Below, in pieces: positions 7,093 through 15,966 of a DNA stretch of 64,000 bases. The DNA is taken from positions 2,852,001 through 2,916,000 of the forward strand of contig NZ_JAUSYY010000001.1 in assembly GCF_030817175.1 (NCBI RefSeq), given 5' to 3'. A program made the position numbers and the translations under genes. Position 1 is the first letter of the stretch; the number at the start of each line of letters is the position of its first letter. The DNA is from Agromyces ramosus (GTDB lineage Bacteria; Actinomycetota; Actinomycetes; Actinomycetales; Microbacteriaceae). The notes under the pieces were generated by a model. The model did not search any database. It was not told the DNA's origin and saw only the letters and a list, made by a program, of their open reading frames with translations.

Positions 7093-8538
7093 GTGACCGA
7101 CGTCACGGTCGTCGGCAGCGGGCCCAACGGGCTCGTCGCGGCCGTCATCGCCGCCCGCGCCGGACTGTCGGTGCGCGTGCTCGAGGGTGCGTCCACGATC
7201 GGTGGCGGCCTGCGCACAGCCGAGCTCACGCTGCCCGGATTCTGGCACGACGTGTGCTCGGCGGTGCATCCGGCCGGCCTCGCGTCGCCCGTCTTCCGCA
7301 AGCTCGGTCTGCTCGACCGGGTCGAGTGGGTCGTGCCCGAGCTCTCGTACGCGCACCCGCTCGACGGCGGCCGCGCCGGACTCGCTTGGCGCGACCTCGA
7401 CCGCACCGTCGAGGGGCTCGGCGCCGACGGCCCCGCGTGGCGCCGGCTGGTCGCGCCGCTCCTCGCGCGCTCGCGCGGCGTCATCGACTTCACGGGCTCG
7501 CAGCTGCTGCGGGTGCCGCGCGACCCGATCGCCGCACTCCGGTTCGGGCTGCGCTCGCTCGAGCAGGGCACCGCTCTGTGGAACACGCGCTTCCGCGGCG
7601 ACATCGCACCCGCGCTCTTCACGGGCGTGGTCGCACACGCGGCCGGCGGCACGCCCACGCTCGCGTCGGCCGGTGCCGGGCTGCTGCTCGCGATGCACGC
7701 GCACGGCGCGGGCTGGGGGTTCCCCGTCGGCGGCTCGCAGGTGCTCGCCGACGCGCTCGCCGACGAGCTCCGCGCGCGCGGCGGCGAAATCGTGACGGAT
7801 GTCCCGGTCACCTCCCTCGACGAGGTGAGCGATTCCCGCGCCGTCCTGCTCGACACCGCACCCGCGCTCCTGTTCACCGCCGACCTCCCGTCCGGCTACG
7901 CCCGCGCGTTGCGGCGCTACCGCTACGGTTCGGGCGTCGCGAAGGTCGACTTCGCCCTCGACGGACCGGTTCCGTGGGCGAACCCCGAGGTGGGGCTCGC
8001 GCCGACGGTGCACCTCGGCGGGTCCCGCGCCGAGATCGCGGCGGCCGAGAACGCCGTCGCACGCGGACACCAGCCCGGGATCACGAGCGGGGGCTCGGGC
8101 GGCGGGCCGGAGCATCCGTACATCCTCGTGACGCAGCCGAGCATCGCCGACCCCAGCCGCGCGCCCGCGGGCAAGCACGTGCTCTGGGCCTACACGCACG
8201 TACCCGCGGGCTCGACGCTCGACGCGACCGAGCTCGTCACCGCCGAAGTCGAGCGGTTCGCGCCCGGGTTCCGCGACCTCGTACTCGCGTCGGCGTCGAG
8301 CTCGGCGACCGAGCTGGCCGCCTACAACCCGAACTACGTGGGCGGCGACATCTACGCCGGCGAGCTGACGATGGCGCAGCTCGTGAAGCGGCCGGTCGTG
8401 TCGACGGCCCCGTGGCGCACGCCCGTCGACGGCGTCTACCTCTGCTCGAGCGCGACACCGCCCGGCCCGGCCGTGCACGGCATGAACGGGTGGTGGGCGG
8501 CGAAGCTCGCGCTGCGCGAGCGGTTCGGCATCGGCTGA
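7093..8538 (+). CDS. Phytoene-dehydrogenase-like FAD-dependent oxidoreductase
   Basis: 481 aa from GTG. TDVTVVGSGPNGLVAAVIAA is the dinucleotide-binding fold, followed by VRVLEGASTIGGGLRTAELT, the typical FAD-binding continuation of the CrtI/NOX family. The C-terminus has GVYLCSSATPPGPAVHGMNG, the second FAD contact. There is no carotenoid gene nearby, and this GxGPNGL subgroup (RNRR/PYROXD2-like) mostly contains proteins of unknown substrate. No hydrophobic helix long enough for a membrane anchor was seen. It follows the probable end of the Nudix gene by 4 nt and may be co-transcribed. Confidence 0.88.
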   Translation: MTDVTVVGSGPNGLVAAVIAARAGLSVRVLEGASTIGGGLRTAELTLPGFWHDVCSAVHPAGLASPVFRKLGLLDRVEWVVPELSYAHPLDGGRAGLAWRDLDRTVEGLGADGPAWRRLVAPLLARSRGVIDFTGSQLLRVPRDPIAALRFGLRSLEQGTALWNTRFRGDIAPALFTGVVAHAAGGTPTLASAGAGLLLAMHAHGAGWGFPVGGSQVLADALADELRARGGEIVTDVPVTSLDEVSDSRAVLLDTAPALLFTADLPSGYARALRRYRYGSGVAKVDFALDGPVPWANPEVGLAPTVHLGGSRAEIAAAENAVARGHQPGITSGGSGGGPEHPYILVTQPSIADPSRAPAGKHVLWAYTHVPAGSTLDATELVTAEVERFAPGFRDLVLASASSSATELAAYNPNYVGGDIYAGELTMAQLVKRPVVSTAPWRTPVDGVYLCSSATPPGPAVHGMNGWWAAKLALRERFGIG

Positions 8539-8570
8539 CAAGCCGGTTCCCCAGCACACGGGGTTCGGCG

Positions 8571-8576
8571 TAGCGT
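8571..8576 (+). promoter_or_regulatory. -10 box of leaderless transcript
   Basis: TAGCGT, six bases before the GTG at 8583. Confidence 0.45.
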
Positions 8577-8582
8577 GTGGGC

Positions 8583-10022
8583 GTGGACTGGACCGGCTGG
8601 TTCGACGCGCACGACTACGAGATCGCTCGCCAGGTGCTGCAGCGCGGGGTGGCGGCGCTCGCCTTCGTCGCGTTCCTCTCGACGCTGAACCAGTTCCGGC
8701 CGTTGCTCGGCGAGCACGGGCTGCTGCCGGTTCCCGAGCTGCTGCGGCTCGCTCGGCGCCTGCGCGGCCCGAGCCTCTTCCGCTGGGGGTACTCCGACCG
8801 GCGGCTCGTCGCCGTCGCGGTGGCCGGGCTCGTGTTCGCGGCATCCGTCGTCATCGGACTCCCGCAGCTGGGCCCGCCGTGGGTGCCGCTCCTCGTCTTC
8901 CTCGCGCTGTGGGTGCTCTATCTCTCGATCGTGAACGTCGGCCAGACGTTCTACGGCTTCGGCTGGGAGATGCTGCTCTGCGAGGCGCTCTTCACCGTCG
9001 CGTTCCTCGGCTCGAACGACCAGCCGCCACCGCTCGCGGTCATCGTCGCGATCTGGTGGCTCGTGTTCCGCCTCGAGTTCGGGGCGGGCATGATCAAGAT
9101 CCGCGGCGGCTCGGAGTGGCGCGACCTCACGGCGCTCACGTACCACCACGAGACGCAGCCGATGCCGAATCCGCTGAGCCGCCAGGCGCACCTGCTGCCG
9201 AGGTGGTTCCACAAGGGCGAGGTGCTCGGCAATCACTTCGCGCAGCTCATCGTCCCGTTCCTGCTCTTCGTGCCCGGGCCCGTGGGGTCGGCGGCCGCGA
9301 CGGTGGTGATCCTCACGCAGCTCTGGCTCATCGTCACCGGCAACTTCGCGTGGCTCAACTGGATCACCGTCGTGCTCGCGGCATCCGCCATCACCGACCC
9401 GGCCTGGCACTGGCTCATCCCGGCGATTCCTGCGAACCTCGGCACGGATGCCTCGACCACGCCCCTCTGGTGGTTCGCCATCGTCGCCGCGGTGACGGTG
9501 CTGCTGCTCGTGCTGAGCGTGCGGCCCGTGCAGAACCTGTTCTCCCGGCGGCAGCTCATGAACGCGTCGTTCAACCGGTGGATGCTCGTGAACGCCTACG
9601 GCGCCTTCGGCACGGTGACGAAGCGGCGCATCGAGATCGTCGTCGAGGGCACCCTCGCCGAGACACCCGGCGAGGGTGCCGAGTGGCGCGAGTACGGCTT
9701 CAAGGGCAAGCCGGGCGATGTTCGCGCGGTGCCGCGGCAATGGGCGCCGTACCACCTGCGCCTCGACTGGCTGATGTGGTTCCTGCCGCTCGGGCGCATG
9801 TGGGAGCCGTGGTTCGAGGCGTTCCTGCTGCGGCTGCTCGAGGCGGATGCCCCGACGCTGCGCCTGCTCCGCAGCGACCCGTTCGGCGGCTCGCCGCCGC
9901 GCTGGGTGCGCGCCCGGGCCTACCGCTACCGCTTCGCGACCCGTGCGGAGTACCGCGAGACGGGCGAGCGGTGGGTGCGCACGCTGCAGGGCGACGTGAT
10001 TCCGCCCACCGGCCTGCGTTGA
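8583..10022 (+). CDS. Lipase maturation factor family protein
   Basis: 479 aa integral membrane protein. The start GTG at 8583 (VDWTGWF) was preferred over 8577 because TAGCGT stands exactly 6 nt before it. About eight to ten hydrophobic segments are visible in the first two thirds. Family signatures include NQFRPLLGEHGLLPV, YLSIVNVGQTFYGFGWEMLLCEALF, a MIKIRGGSEWRDLTAL loop and YHHETQPMPNPLS, and the soluble C-terminal domain has EWREYGFKGKPGD and APYHLRLDWLMWF. In animals LMF1 helps lipases fold in the ER. Bacterial relatives are common in actinobacteria and uncharacterised. Four GGATGCC/GGCATCC motifs lie in this gene alone. Confidence 0.88.
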   Translation: MDWTGWFDAHDYEIARQVLQRGVAALAFVAFLSTLNQFRPLLGEHGLLPVPELLRLARRLRGPSLFRWGYSDRRLVAVAVAGLVFAASVVIGLPQLGPPWVPLLVFLALWVLYLSIVNVGQTFYGFGWEMLLCEALFTVAFLGSNDQPPPLAVIVAIWWLVFRLEFGAGMIKIRGGSEWRDLTALTYHHETQPMPNPLSRQAHLLPRWFHKGEVLGNHFAQLIVPFLLFVPGPVGSAAATVVILTQLWLIVTGNFAWLNWITVVLAASAITDPAWHWLIPAIPANLGTDASTTPLWWFAIVAAVTVLLLVLSVRPVQNLFSRRQLMNASFNRWMLVNAYGAFGTVTKRRIEIVVEGTLAETPGEGAEWREYGFKGKPGDVRAVPRQWAPYHLRLDWLMWFLPLGRMWEPWFEAFLLRLLEADAPTLRLLRSDPFGGSPPRWVRARAYRYRFATRAEYRETGERWVRTLQGDVIPPTGLR

Positions 10023-10054
10023 GCGGCGGCAGCGCGGAGCGCGCGGCGGCGAGC

Positions 10055-11503
10055 TCAGTGCTCGTCGACGGCGGTGCTCTCCACCGGGCGGTGCTCCACG
10101 TCGTCGACGTGCGCCTGTGGCATGGCGAGGCCACCCGCGATCGTCGCGAATGCGGCGACGAGCACCGCGATGAACACCGCTGTCGATGCCGACTGGATCG
10201 CCACGGGGGAGTGCTCCCCGAGGCCCGAGCGGGCGATGACGCCGTTCGCGACGGCACCGAAGATCGCGACGCCAACGGCACTGCCGACCGAGCGGAGGAA
10301 CATGTTGGCTCCGGTGACGACCCCGCGCTCGGTCCACGGCACCGACGACTGCGCCGCGATGAGCGTCGGGGAGGCGACGAGTCCCAACCCGAGGCCGACG
10401 ATGAAGCACGCGAGCGCGGCCGTCCACGGATTCGGCGTGAAGGAGACGACCACGAGCGACGCCGCTCCGAGCACGGCGACCGCGAGGCCGATGAGCGCGG
10501 TGCGGCGGAAGCCGATGCGGAGGAACAGTCGGCCCGACTGCGAGGCCGCGATCGGCCAGCCGAGCGTGAGTGCGGCGACCGCGAGCCCCGAGATCAGCGG
10601 CGAGGTGCCCGCCGAGACCTCGAGGAAGGTCGGCACGTACGAGGTGAGGCCGATGAGCACGGCGCCGACGCCGAGGGAGATGAGCGACGTCGTCACGATG
10701 AGGCGCCGGGAGAAGAGCCAGAGCGGCAGCACGGGCTCGGCCGCACGCCGCTCGATGAGCGCGAACGCGACGAGCAGCAGGCCGCCGACGGTGAAGGCGG
10801 CGATCGACTGCCACGAATCCCACGCCCAGGCCTGCCCGCCCTCGAGCACCGCGAGGATCAGCAGCGTGAGCGCCACGGTCAGCACGGTCGCGCCGGCCAC
10901 ATCGATGCGGTGGTTCTCGCGGCCGACCTTCTCGTGGTACGCCCGGAGGAGCATCAGGGCCGCGATGACGCAGAGGGGGATGTTCACCCAGAAGATCCAG
11001 CGCCACGAGGCGAACTCCGCGAAGAGCCCGCCGAGCGTGGGGCCCAACACCGACGAGACGGCCCAGACGCTCGCGATGTAGCCCTGGACGCGAGCCCGCT
11101 CGCGAACGGAGTAGATGTCGCCGGTGATGGTGATCGAGACCGGCAGCACGGCACCGGCGCCGAGCCCCTGCACGGCGCGGAACACGATGAGCGAGGTCAT
11201 GTCCCAGGCGAACCCGCACAGCACCGAGCCCACCAGGAACAAGCCGATGCCGATGAGCATGATCGGCTTGCGGCCGACGGTGTCGGCGAGCTTCGAGTAG
11301 ACCGGCACCGAGACCGCCTGCGCGAGCAGGTAGATGGAGAAGAGCCACGGGAACTGCGCGAACCCGCCGATGTCGGCCACGATCGACGGCACCGCCGTCG
11401 CGAGGATCGTCGCATCGATCGCGATGAGCCCGGTCGAGAGCATCACCGCGATGAGCACGGGCCCGCGCTCGGAACGGAATCCGACGGCAGCCTGCTCGGT
11501 CAC
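10055..11503 (-). CDS. MFS transporter, DHA2 (EmrB/QacA-like) family
   Basis: 482 aa with about fourteen membrane segments. It starts at GTG 11503 after a strong GAGGAGG. MFS signatures are present: LADTVGRKPIMLIG (motif A, loop 2-3), FRAVQGLGAGAVLPVS (motif B) and YIASVWAVSSVLGPTLGGLFAE (motif C of drug antiporters). This points to proton-coupled export of drugs or metabolites across the cytoplasmic membrane. The C-terminal tail is short and acidic (VDDVEHRPVESTAVDEH). No regulator lies beside it. It is divergent from the AI-2E family gene at 11699 with 195 bp between, and its 3' end faces the lipase-maturation-factor gene. Confidence 0.92.
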   Translation of the reverse strand: MTEQAAVGFRSERGPVLIAVMLSTGLIAIDATILATAVPSIVADIGGFAQFPWLFSIYLLAQAVSVPVYSKLADTVGRKPIMLIGIGLFLVGSVLCGFAWDMTSLIVFRAVQGLGAGAVLPVSITITGDIYSVRERARVQGYIASVWAVSSVLGPTLGGLFAEFASWRWIFWVNIPLCVIAALMLLRAYHEKVGRENHRIDVAGATVLTVALTLLILAVLEGGQAWAWDSWQSIAAFTVGGLLLVAFALIERRAAEPVLPLWLFSRRLIVTTSLISLGVGAVLIGLTSYVPTFLEVSAGTSPLISGLAVAALTLGWPIAASQSGRLFLRIGFRRTALIGLAVAVLGAASLVVVSFTPNPWTAALACFIVGLGLGLVASPTLIAAQSSVPWTERGVVTGANMFLRSVGSAVGVAIFGAVANGVIARSGLGEHSPVAIQSASTAVFIAVLVAAFATIAGGLAMPQAHVDDVEHRPVESTAVDEH

Positions 11504-11686
11504 GTTCCTCCTCGTTCCGGGCGCGTCGAAGCGCGGCCCCACTGAAGGCCAACGCGTCGGGAGGGGATTCATTCCGCGAACGGCGAGCCGTCGAGCGCAC
11601 GGATGCCTCGGCGCCCGCGTGGACGCAGGGGCATCCGTGTTCGGAACTCGCCGTGCCCGGCACGCCGCCGTGCCGCCCGCGCGCAT

Positions 11687-11692
11687 TAGCGT
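11687..11692 (+). promoter_or_regulatory. -10 box of leaderless AI-2E-family transcript
   Basis: TAGCGT, six bases before the ATG at 11699. Confidence 0.45.
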
Positions 11693-11698
11693 CGGATC

Positions 11699-12829
11699 AT
11701 GCGGATCCGAACGAAACGCCCGGTGGCTCCCACACCGCCCCCGGCTGCCCAGGTCACGACATCCAGCGAGTCGCGTGCACCCGAGCTGAAGATCCGCGCG
11801 TTCCGCATCGGCTTCGTCGGGGCGCTCGGCGTGCTGCTCGCCGTGCTGCTCGGCGGCATCGTCGGACAGCTCGGCACCGTCATCCTCTACGTCGCGCTCG
11901 CGCTGTTCCTCGCGCTCGGCCTCGACCCGGTCGTGAGCTGGCTGCAGCGTCGCGAGATGCCTCGATGGCTCGCGATCCTCCTCGTCTTCGTCATCGTGAT
12001 CGGCGTCTTCGTGGGCCTCATCGCGACGATCGTGCCGATCATCGTGCAGCAGACCACGAAGATCGTCGAGGACTGGGACTCGATCGTCGAGAACGTGCAG
12101 AACAGCGACTTCGTGGCCTGGCTCAACAACCTGAGCGGCAGCGGTCAGGCGATCCAAGACGCCATCGCCTCCGCCGGCGACTGGCTCGCCGACCCCCAGA
12201 ACCTCGGCTCGCTCGGCGGCGGCATCCTCGCCGTGGGGGCCGGAATCGCCGGTGGCTTCACCGGCGCGGTGATCGTGCTCATCCTCACCCTGTACTTCCT
12301 CGCCTCCCTCGACTCGATGCGCCGCTACGCGGCCCGCTTCGTGCCGGCGAGCTCGCGCGGCTCGTATCGCGAGGTCTCCGAGGAGATCACCGGCTCGGTC
12401 GGCCGCTACGTGATCGGCCAGGTGAGCCTCGCCGCCATCAACGGCGTGCTGAGCCTCATCTACCTGTCGATCATCGGCGCGCCGGCGCCCATCCTGCTGG
12501 CCTTCATCGCGTTCCTGTTCTCACTCGTGCCGCTCGTGGGAACCCTGACAGGCGCCATCATCATCTCGCTCGTGTGCTTCGCCGCCTCGCCCGAGACCGC
12601 GCTCGCCGCGGGCATCTACTACCTGATCTACATGCAGGTCGAGGCCTACGTGCTCAGCCCTCGCATCATGAACCGTGCGGTCGCGGTGCCCGGCGCGCTC
12701 GTCGTCATCGCCGCCGTCGCCGGCGGCACGCTCGGCGGAGTGCTCGGTGCCCTGGTCGCGATCCCGATCGCCGCGTCGCTCATCATCATCATGGAGAAGG
12801 TCGTCTTCCCCAGGCAGGACGCGATCTAG
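11699..12829 (+). CDS. AI-2E family transporter
   Basis: 376 aa. After a 30-residue soluble N-terminus, the pattern of two N-terminal helices, a long periplasmic loop (about 110-170), and a C-terminal block of five or six helices is that of the AI-2E/TqsA/PerM family (UPF0118). Family motifs seen are ALFLALGLDPVVSWLQRR, VGRYVIGQVSLAAINGVL, FLFSLVPLVGTLTGAII and VEAYVLSPRIMNRAVAVP. Members export autoinducer-2 or act as Na+/H+ antiporters or general permeases, so the substrate is open. The start follows a leaderless -10 box. A strong GC hairpin follows immediately after the stop. Confidence 0.9.
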   Translation: MRIRTKRPVAPTPPPAAQVTTSSESRAPELKIRAFRIGFVGALGVLLAVLLGGIVGQLGTVILYVALALFLALGLDPVVSWLQRREMPRWLAILLVFVIVIGVFVGLIATIVPIIVQQTTKIVEDWDSIVENVQNSDFVAWLNNLSGSGQAIQDAIASAGDWLADPQNLGSLGGGILAVGAGIAGGFTGAVIVLILTLYFLASLDSMRRYAARFVPASSRGSYREVSEEITGSVGRYVIGQVSLAAINGVLSLIYLSIIGAPAPILLAFIAFLFSLVPLVGTLTGAIIISLVCFAASPETALAAGIYYLIYMQVEAYVLSPRIMNRAVAVPGALVVIAAVAGGTLGGVLGALVAIPIAASLIIIMEKVVFPRQDAI

Positions 12830-12856
12830 CCGGGCGCCCGCACCGCGGGCGCCCGG
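12830..12856. terminator. GC-rich hairpin between convergent genes
   Basis: CCGGGCGCCCGC (12830-12841) and GCGGGCGCCCGG (12845-12856) pair perfectly over a 3-nt loop, directly after the AI-2E-family stop and 13 nt before the peroxidase stop. There is no T-run, as is usual for actinobacterial terminators. It could serve both directions. Confidence 0.7.
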
Positions 12857-12868
12857 CACGAGCGGCCG

Positions 12869-14450
12869 CTAGGCCGGCACGGGGCTGGCGGCGAGCACGC
12901 CCTGGATCTGCGGGAGGGACTCCGGAAGCCCGGAGGCACGGATCAGGTCGACCATCTCCCAGGGTGCAGCGGGGTCGGCGCCAGGGCGCTCGGCCGAGGC
13001 CTTCTCGAAGAGCGGCACGCCGTCGACGAGCTCCTTCGCCGGCGTCCAATGCGGATCCCGGTTGAGGTACGAGAACGGGTCGCCGCGCAGGAGCCCGGAG
13101 AACACCGCAGCCACGATCGTCGAGCCGACCGCACCGAGGCGCTCGCCATCGTGCTGCTCGCCCGCCTCCTTCAGGATGTAGACCCACAGCGACTCCTCCA
13201 TCGGCGCCAGGTTCGGCAGCGGCCGAACGTGCAGCGCGGTCGCGACCTCGCTCGCCGGCGGCAGCTCCATGCGCCAGCCGCGCCGGATGTTGAGCTCGGC
13301 GAGGGGATTCGACGCGCCCTGCCCGGCAGGGATGTTGAACACCGCCCGCGACAGCCGCATGTCGATCTTGTGCGCGAGCTGCGGGAAGACGGGCTTCACC
13401 GACGAGGCGAAGTCGAAGTACCAGTCCCATTGCAGCGAGTGCTTCGCGGGAAGCCGGCTGCCGCCGCGAAGGTCGGGCGGGCCGTCGGGCCGTGGCGGGG
13501 TGCCGGGGCGCGGCGAAGATCGGCTTGCCGAACTGCGCGCCGACGCCGCCCTGGAGCGGGAAGTTGAGCTGGTACTCCGAGCGGATCATCGAGTGGCCGA
13601 AACGATAGGCCGCGGTCGAGAACTCCACCGGGATGTACGGGTTCACGCTCCAGTCGTAGACGCCCTTCAATCCGTAGCGCACGTCGTAGAACGGGCCATC
13701 GCCGTCGCCGGCATCCTCATCGAACTGGATCGCCTTCGCGAACACCGCGGGGTCGACGACGCGCGAGATGAAGTCGTTCCAGGTGAGGTACTGGTAGAAC
13801 CACACCGTGATGCGCTGCGCCTCGAGGAAGAGGCTTCGCCCGCCGCGGGACGATGCGCCCGGGGCATCCGCGAGCTTCTGCAGCACGTTGTTGTGCACGA
13901 GGGCGAATGCCAGCTGCAGCTGCGAGACGATGATGTTCTCGTCGTTGCGGGGATCGCCGATCATGGCGACGCCCTCGGCGTTGCGCTGCAGGTCGGGCTC
14001 GAGGCCCGACGGATTCGCGCCCGTGCCGGTCGCGAGGAACCCCGCGAACCCGTCGTGGAGCACCCGCGTGTGGTCGTAGAGATAGGGCTGGTCGTCGGGC
14101 CCGCGCCCGTAGAGGCTGTCGAGGTCGAGTCGTGGCGAGCGGAAGTTCTGCAGCCCGTCGGGATCGTTGTGCCTGGTGAGGCTCGACTGCGGATCGAAGG
14201 TGATGTCGTGGTCGACGAACTGGCCGAAGTACGTGTAGCCGACCGGCATGCTGCTCTCGGGCGGCGCGTCGTCGCCGAACATCTCGTTGACGGCGAACTC
14301 GTGGATCGCGAGCGACTTCTCGGGGTCGCCCGATCCCGGCGGCTCCCAGATCGTGAAGCCGCGCCCGAAGAGCCGGCCGAAACGGCCCTCGTGGCTCCGC
14401 GAGTGCGGCACATTGAGCGGCACGATGGTGTGCGCAGTGGCGTGGTGCAT
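12869..14450 (-). pseudogene. Animal-type heme peroxidase, frameshifted as sequenced
   Basis: The first about 315 codons (from the ATG at 14450, after GGAGGGA) and the frame 12869-13399 together form one peroxidase of about 526 aa. The distal heme histidine is in GQFVDHDITFDP and the proximal histidine in YRFGHSMIRSEY. The C-terminal half has FNIPAGQGASNPLAELNIRRG and GDPFSYLNRDP. The frame breaks after GKPIFAAP at GGGG 13505-13508; removing one base restores APGTPPRPDGPPDLRGGSRL and joins the two halves exactly. No signal peptide is visible. Bacterial members are peroxidases of uncertain substrate. As at 2503 and 7005, one extra homopolymer base suggests a read error rather than decay. Confidence 0.85.
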
Positions 14451-14543
14451 TGTGTTCCCTCCGAGATGGACCTGTCGCCGGATGTGCCACGCGAGATGGC
14501 CAGGGGGAACGCATCGCGACTGAGTCGGTGTGTTTCAGGCGCG

Positions 14544-14572
14544 ACGTTAGCGCCGAGCCGAGCGATGCTCAA
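14544..14572 (-). promoter_or_regulatory. Predicted sigma-70 promoter of the peroxidase gene
   Basis: On the minus strand TTGAGC (14567-14572) and TAACGT (14544-14549) are separated by 17 bases, upstream of the ATG at 14450. The leader would be about 90 nt. The rest of 14451-14682 shows no further gene. Confidence 0.4.
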
Positions 14573-14682
14573 GACAAGTGGGCGCGTCTGGCACGGATTT
14601 CAGTGGCAGCACTGAGGGCTGGGCCCGAGGGGCACACGGATGCCGCGGCGCCCGGGCTCCCGCCGCATCCGTGAACGCCGCG

Positions 14683-15966
14683 TCAGGTGCGGAGCACCGC
14701 GCCGCCCGCCCGGTGCCGCGACACCGCGTCGACCGTGGCCGCGAGGATGAGCACGCCGCCCGTGACCGCGTAGTTGACGCCGGCGGGCAGGTTGAGCAGG
14801 CCCAGCCCGTTCGTGATCACCGCGATCACGAGCGCGCCGATGGCGGCGTGCAGCAGGCGCCCGCGTCCGCCGAAGAGGCTCACTCCGCCGACGACGGCCG
14901 CCGCGACGCCGCTCAGCACGAGGTCGCGCCCGGCCGCGGCATCCACCGACCCGACCTTGCTGATGGAGAAGAGGCCGGCGACGACCGCGAGCGAGGAGCA
15001 CACGATGAACGCCGTCCAGCGGATGAGGACGACCTTGATGCCCGCGCGGCGGGCGGCCTCGGCGTTGCCGCCGATCGCGTAGATGTAGCGGCCGTATCGA
15101 GTGCGGTCGAGCACGAACGTGCCGATCCACAGGATCACGAGCACGATCGGCACGACGATGGGGACGCCCTGCACGGCTCGAATGGACTGCCCTCGGTCCT
15201 GGTTGAGGATGAACACGACGGTGCCGCCGAGCGCCGCGATGACGCCGAGCTTGATCCACACGAGTGCGATGGTGCGATTGGGGACGCCGGCACGTGCCCG
15301 GCGTGCCCGATCCCAGAACGAGGTGCCGGCCGACACCGCGAGGATGACGACGAGCATGGCCCACCCCGCCCACGGCGGCATGTTGCTGTTCTGGATGGCG
15401 AGGATCTCGGGGATCTGCACGCGGTAGAGGCCGCCCGAGCCGATGATCATGAGCTCGAGGCCCTGCAGCCCCAGGAAGAGGCCGAGGGTCACCACGAATG
15501 ACGGGATGCCCACCCTTGCGACGAAGAAGCCGATGAAGGTGCCGATCGCGATGCCGGTCGCGAACGCGATCGCGAGGGCGACGATCCAGTTGAAGCCCTG
15601 CACGTTGACAAGAACGATGAAGATGCACATCGTCACGCCGGCGGTGACCCCGGCCGACAGGTCGATCTCGCCGAGCAGGATGACGAACACGAGGGCCATG
15701 CCGAGCATGACGAGCGTCGCCGCTTGCGTCATGAGGTTGGCGAAGTTGCGTTCGGTCAGGAAGAACGGGCTCAGGATCGAGAACATGACGCTGAGCACGA
15801 TGAACCCGCCGACCGCGGGCAGCGCGCCCATCTCGCCACTGCGCACGCGCTGCCACCAGGCGCGCACCTGATCGCCGACGCCGCCCTCCTGGCCGCTGCC
15901 GATGAGGTCGCCGACGCCCGGATCCGGGGCGGCCTCGGAGGTCGGGACCGTGCCTTGCGTGGTCAT
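14683..15966 (-). CDS. Sugar ABC transporter permease (XylH/RbsC type)
   Basis: 427 aa with a hydrophilic N-terminus of about 50 residues and ten or more membrane helices. GEIDLSAGVTAGVTMCIFIV is the BPD_transp_2 signature after helix 3, and YIYAIGGNAEAARRAGIKV is the cytoplasmic EAA-like loop contacting the ATPase. The family imports monosaccharides (xylose, ribose, galactose); the long chain of about 400 aa with a second insertion is closer to XylH than to RbsC. The ATG overlaps the stop of the ATPase gene by four bases. It is the last gene of a three-gene operon transcribed from about 18.0 kb. Confidence 0.9.
   Translation of the reverse strand: MTTQGTVPTSEAAPDPGVGDLIGSGQEGGVGDQVRAWWQRVRSGEMGALPAVGGFIVLSVMFSILSPFFLTERNFANLMTQAATLVMLGMALVFVILLGEIDLSAGVTAGVTMCIFIVLVNVQGFNWIVALAIAFATGIAIGTFIGFFVARVGIPSFVVTLGLFLGLQGLELMIIGSGGLYRVQIPEILAIQNSNMPPWAGWAMLVVILAVSAGTSFWDRARRARAGVPNRTIALVWIKLGVIAALGGTVVFILNQDRGQSIRAVQGVPIVVPIVLVILWIGTFVLDRTRYGRYIYAIGGNAEAARRAGIKVVLIRWTAFIVCSSLAVVAGLFSISKVGSVDAAAGRDLVLSGVAAAVVGGVSLFGGRGRLLHAAIGALVIAVITNGLGLLNLPAGVNYAVTGGVLILAATVDAVSRHRAGGAVLRT

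Noticed and set aside
8436..11663. 1075-aa open frame on the minus strand
   Set aside because: It is a GC-driven antisense frame over the lipase-maturation-factor and MFS genes, with Arg/His/Asp-rich low-complexity sequence and no domain.
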